The notes beneath the pieces were generated by a model, which did no database searches, was not told where the DNA came from, and saw only the letters and a list, made by a program, of their open reading frames with translations. The position numbers and the translations under genes are program-made. Below, one piece after another: positions 62,045 through 64,000 of a stretch of DNA of 64,000 bases. Every line of letters starts with the position of its first letter. The stretch's first letter is position 1. This stretch comes from Metaphire vulgaris. Lineage: Eukaryota > Annelida > Clitellata > Crassiclitellata > Megascolecidae. The stretch is taken from NCBI GenBank assembly GCA_018105865.1, contig CM030845.1, positions 14,351,390 through 14,415,389 of the forward strand, in the 5' to 3' direction.

Positions 62045-62473
62045 CAGTGGAGTAGCCAGGGGCGTTAGGAGTCACTTGCTCGGCCAACCAAAAATGTTTA
62101 TACCGTATTATTATTCTGTGAATGGTTGGATGGGCACCATGGGCGTCCGGAAGGAGATGCAATGGGATGAAATTGCATCCCATGACAAAATTGAGGCGTT
62201 ATGGGAAAAGTAAAATTACTTGTTTCTTTCGTCACAAGACCTTGTTTTGCACCTCTGGATAAATTTCTGTGGACGCCCATGATGGACGCCAAAATCGACT
62301 AAAAGGTTGAAAACAGGAAGAATTAAGGAGCAACTGCAAACTACGCTCATATACTAACTATGTAGGCCTAACTAATTTAACAAAGGGAAAATAAGCGACG
62401 ACCTCTTTTTGTTTGTCAGGATTTTCGGAATGTTCGGCTCATAACCCCCTTCGAAAATCCTGGCTAGCCACTG
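62045..62473. mobile_element. hAT MITE, 429 bp
   Basis: Ends are CAGTGGAGTAGCCAGGGG and, reverse-complemented, CAGTGGCTAGCCAGGATT. Target octamers tttacggc (62037-62044) and cttacggc (62474-62481) agree at 7 of 8. Confidence 0.82.
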
Positions 62474-62966
62474 CTTACGGCTATATATAAATAGTTCAGT
62501 AGGCCTCTATAATATAATATTACAATTATAAACTCAACATAATTTCTGGCCTCATAAAGGTGACGACCGTGACGGTCATAACCGGGCGGTCATAACCGGG
62601 GCGGTCATAACCGGGGTGGTCATGACCGGGAGGGTCATAACTTTGGCGGTCATAACTTGGGCGGTCATAGCTGGGCGGGTACTACCTGTAACCGAAACAA
62701 CGGCAAATAAAATAATCATGACATTCTTGGTGGAAAACTGACGACATGTTTGTGTCAATGACTGAATTATTGACAATGATGAAATTCTTTGTGGAACAAT
62801 GACATGTCTCTGTGTGTCAATTAATACGGGATTATTGAAAATCGTGTCTTTTGATATTTAAACTATTCAGCCTTTGAACTATTGTGACGTTGAATATTGT
62901 CTTTTATGTTGGTTTTTGATATTGTGTATTTTAGCATTTAAACTAATATTTCAGGTTGAATTTTAG

Positions 62967-63035
62967 ATAACGACGCTGCTGAATTTTACCATCCAGGTTT
63001 CATTGGTTACAGTAGTTACATCGATCCAGTTCCAG
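62967..63035 (+). CDS. Lhx1/5: Lhx1/5-like exon 5: short post-homeodomain exon
   Basis: The acceptor ATTTTAG ends at 62966 and the donor is CCAG|gtaaaa at 63035/63036. With the single base left over from exon 4 the 69 nt read DNDAAEFYHPGFIGYSSYID and PVP plus one base, so phase is 1 in and 1 out. An alternative acceptor TTTCAG 12 bp upstream would give an immediate TGA in that phase, which supports the chosen site. The text after homeodomain and NG-F in vertebrate Lhx1 is, as I recall it, [20 protein letters not shown]; the acidic-aromatic pattern and boundary position agree. Later exons lie beyond the window. No long ORF marks this exon, so it is easily missed. Confidence 0.72.
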
Positions 63036-63268
63036 GTAAAAACTCACCCATACTTGAATTCGACCTTTGGGTCCGACGCTAATATCCGGTTTAAAGCAAG
63101 CAGCGACGCTGCCGACGCATGTGGCTTGCGCCATTAATCTAGAGTAGTTTGATTATTACTTTCTCTATACCCACGTTTTACATTCGCAGCAAAAAACTGC
63201 TATGCATTTAGTACCCTCTAGCTCCTGCCAGAGCTGAAATCCGTTCAATCAACGTGCCGTTCAGGCAT
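63036..63268. other. Start of intron 5
   Basis: No further Lhx1/5 coding sequence is recognised to the end of the window. Confidence 0.4.
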
Positions 63269-63672
63269 GGGGCCGTCCATTACTTATGTCAACAATTTAG
63301 GGGGGGTTTGATAAAGTTTGACAGTTGTTTAGAGAGAGAGGGGGGTCAAGAGAAGTTGACGTCAACAATTTAACTTTTTAAAAATAATAAAAAATAGAAA
63401 ATGTCATGGAATACTACTTAATACAATGGAAAAAAGCATGGCAAAAAGGTCATCACCACCACATTTTGACACTCGATGAGCAAAAAAGGGGAAAATGGTT
63501 ATCACCACGAAAATAATAACCTTGTTATTGGAACCTGTCATTGATCTTGAAGGGGGTCAAAAGTTTTTGACGTAATTATGGAGGGGGGTTAAGTGAAAGT
63601 TGACAGTTGTTGACAAGAGGGGAGGGGTTCAAACATTGCCCAAAATTGTTGTCATAATTAATGGACATCCCC
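63269..63672. mobile_element. Family G element, copy 2
   Basis: Starts GGGGCCGTCCATTACTTATG and ends, reverse-complemented, GGGGATGTCCATTAATTATG, so the termini are inverted repeats of about 25 bp. The interior matches 36260-37348 without the repeat A insertion. No clear target duplication. TTTTTGACGTAATTATGGAG is repeated at 63564 and 63821, on both sides of the terminal array. Confidence 0.65.
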
Positions 63673-63708
63673 CATGTTACCAACCTGCCATACAAATATT
63701 TCTTCTTC

Positions 63709-63721
63709 TTATTATTATTAT

Positions 63722-63768
<47 letters not shown>

Positions 63769-63827
63769 TTAATATTATTACTACTACTACTACTACTACT
63801 ACCACTACTACTACTACTACTTTTTGA
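63709..63827. repeat. Self-complementary compound array (TTA)(TAG)(CTA)
   Basis: (TTA)n, then about 16 TAG/GTA units, then TTAATATTATTA, then about 15 CTA units. The GTA and CTA halves can pair into a long hairpin. Confidence 0.9.
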
Positions 63828-63939
63828 CGTAATTATGGAGGGGTTAAACTACTAACTACTATTACTTTCTCTAGACTACTGCTACTACTGCTCCTGCCAC
63901 TTTAAATCCGTTCCGTCAACTGCTACCAACCAGCTGCAA

Positions 63940-63944
63940 TTTAC

Positions 63945-63983
<39 letters not shown>

Positions 63984-63985
63984 TA
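63940..63985. repeat. (ATT)n at window end
   Basis: About 13 ATT units followed by ACTACTACTGCTACT. Confidence 0.9.
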
Positions 63986-64000
63986 CTACTGCTACTCGTT

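Larger units (their letters stand above)
61006..62688. repeat. Inverted ATGACCG word clusters, 1.5 kb apart
   Basis: The left cluster (61007-61073) has ATGACCG five times at about 14-bp spacing with CCCAGTT/CCCAGCT spacers. The right cluster (62567-62685) has CGGTCAT or GGTCAT seven to eight times in inverse orientation. The outer words CCCAGCTATGACCGCC are shared. Between them lie a hAT element and an AT-rich repeat. Same architecture as the other word-cluster elements. Confidence 0.6.

Overview
This is animal nuclear DNA. It has GT-AG introns, microsatellite arrays, many non-LTR retrotransposons and many hAT-type DNA transposons, and no prokaryotic-style gene layout. The one convincing host gene is a LIM-homeobox transcription factor of the Lhx1/Lhx5 (lin-11) class on the + strand. 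Five coding exons are visible: LIM1 at 1964-2139, LIM2 at 18239-~18448, an acidic linker plus the first part of the homeodomain at ~33306-33739, the rest of the homeodomain at 53223-53403, and a 69-nt exon at 62967-63035 whose reading phase and residues match the tail that follows the Lhx1/5 homeodomain. Introns are about 16, 15, 19.5 and 9.6 kb, and the 3' end of the gene lies beyond the window. The protein is clearly Lhx1/5-like but diverged. With the repeat content this suggests a marine invertebrate, possibly a fast-evolving deuterostome such as a tunicate. That species guess is inference only.

Nearly everything else is intronic mobile DNA, often nested. (1) hAT-type elements: at least ten copies have 8-bp target-site duplications that can be read directly (2230-4713, 2867-3275, 9955-10658, 11689-12077, 22541-23274, 24272-24593, 29947-30584, 35750-36066, 36339-36987, 54658-56363), and 62045-62473 has a 7/8 match. 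(2) RTE-like LINE pieces on both strands, recognisable by endonuclease, reverse-transcriptase and C-terminal GRPRRRW..DI motifs, usually ending in (ATG)n. (3) Several CR1/L2-like LINE families with distinct 3' tails: (AAT)n, (TTAC)n and (TTGA)n. The best copy, 37385-39300, is open except for a 16-nt tandem duplication. (4) An I/LOA-like LINE split by another LINE. (5) A Copia-type integrase fragment. (6) A tRNA-derived SINE in three copies. (7) Decayed ORFs of two multicopy families that I recognise but cannot name.

Layout: 0-2 kb is the 5' flank and exon 1. Intron 1 (2-18 kb) holds a triple-nested hAT/RTE/hAT stack, split LINEs and telomere-like foldback elements. Intron 2 (18-33 kb) holds RTE patchwork, a 233-bp (TCA)n array, a perfect 49-bp-TIR element and a composite hAT. 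Intron 3 (34-53 kb) holds the SINEs, the near-intact LINE, duplicated hexanucleotide arrays and the split multicopy ORF. Intron 4 (53-63 kb) holds a hAT inside another hAT element, RTE abutting Copia, and (GGT)/(ACT)/(GTA) arrays.

The least expected structural signal is a set of small elements whose two ends carry inverted clusters of one short word repeated several times (GTGCGCA, GTCTAC, GGACATTA, ATGACCG, AACTGGGTA). Two of them enclose telomere-like CCCTAA arrays, and one has an exact 8-bp target duplication.
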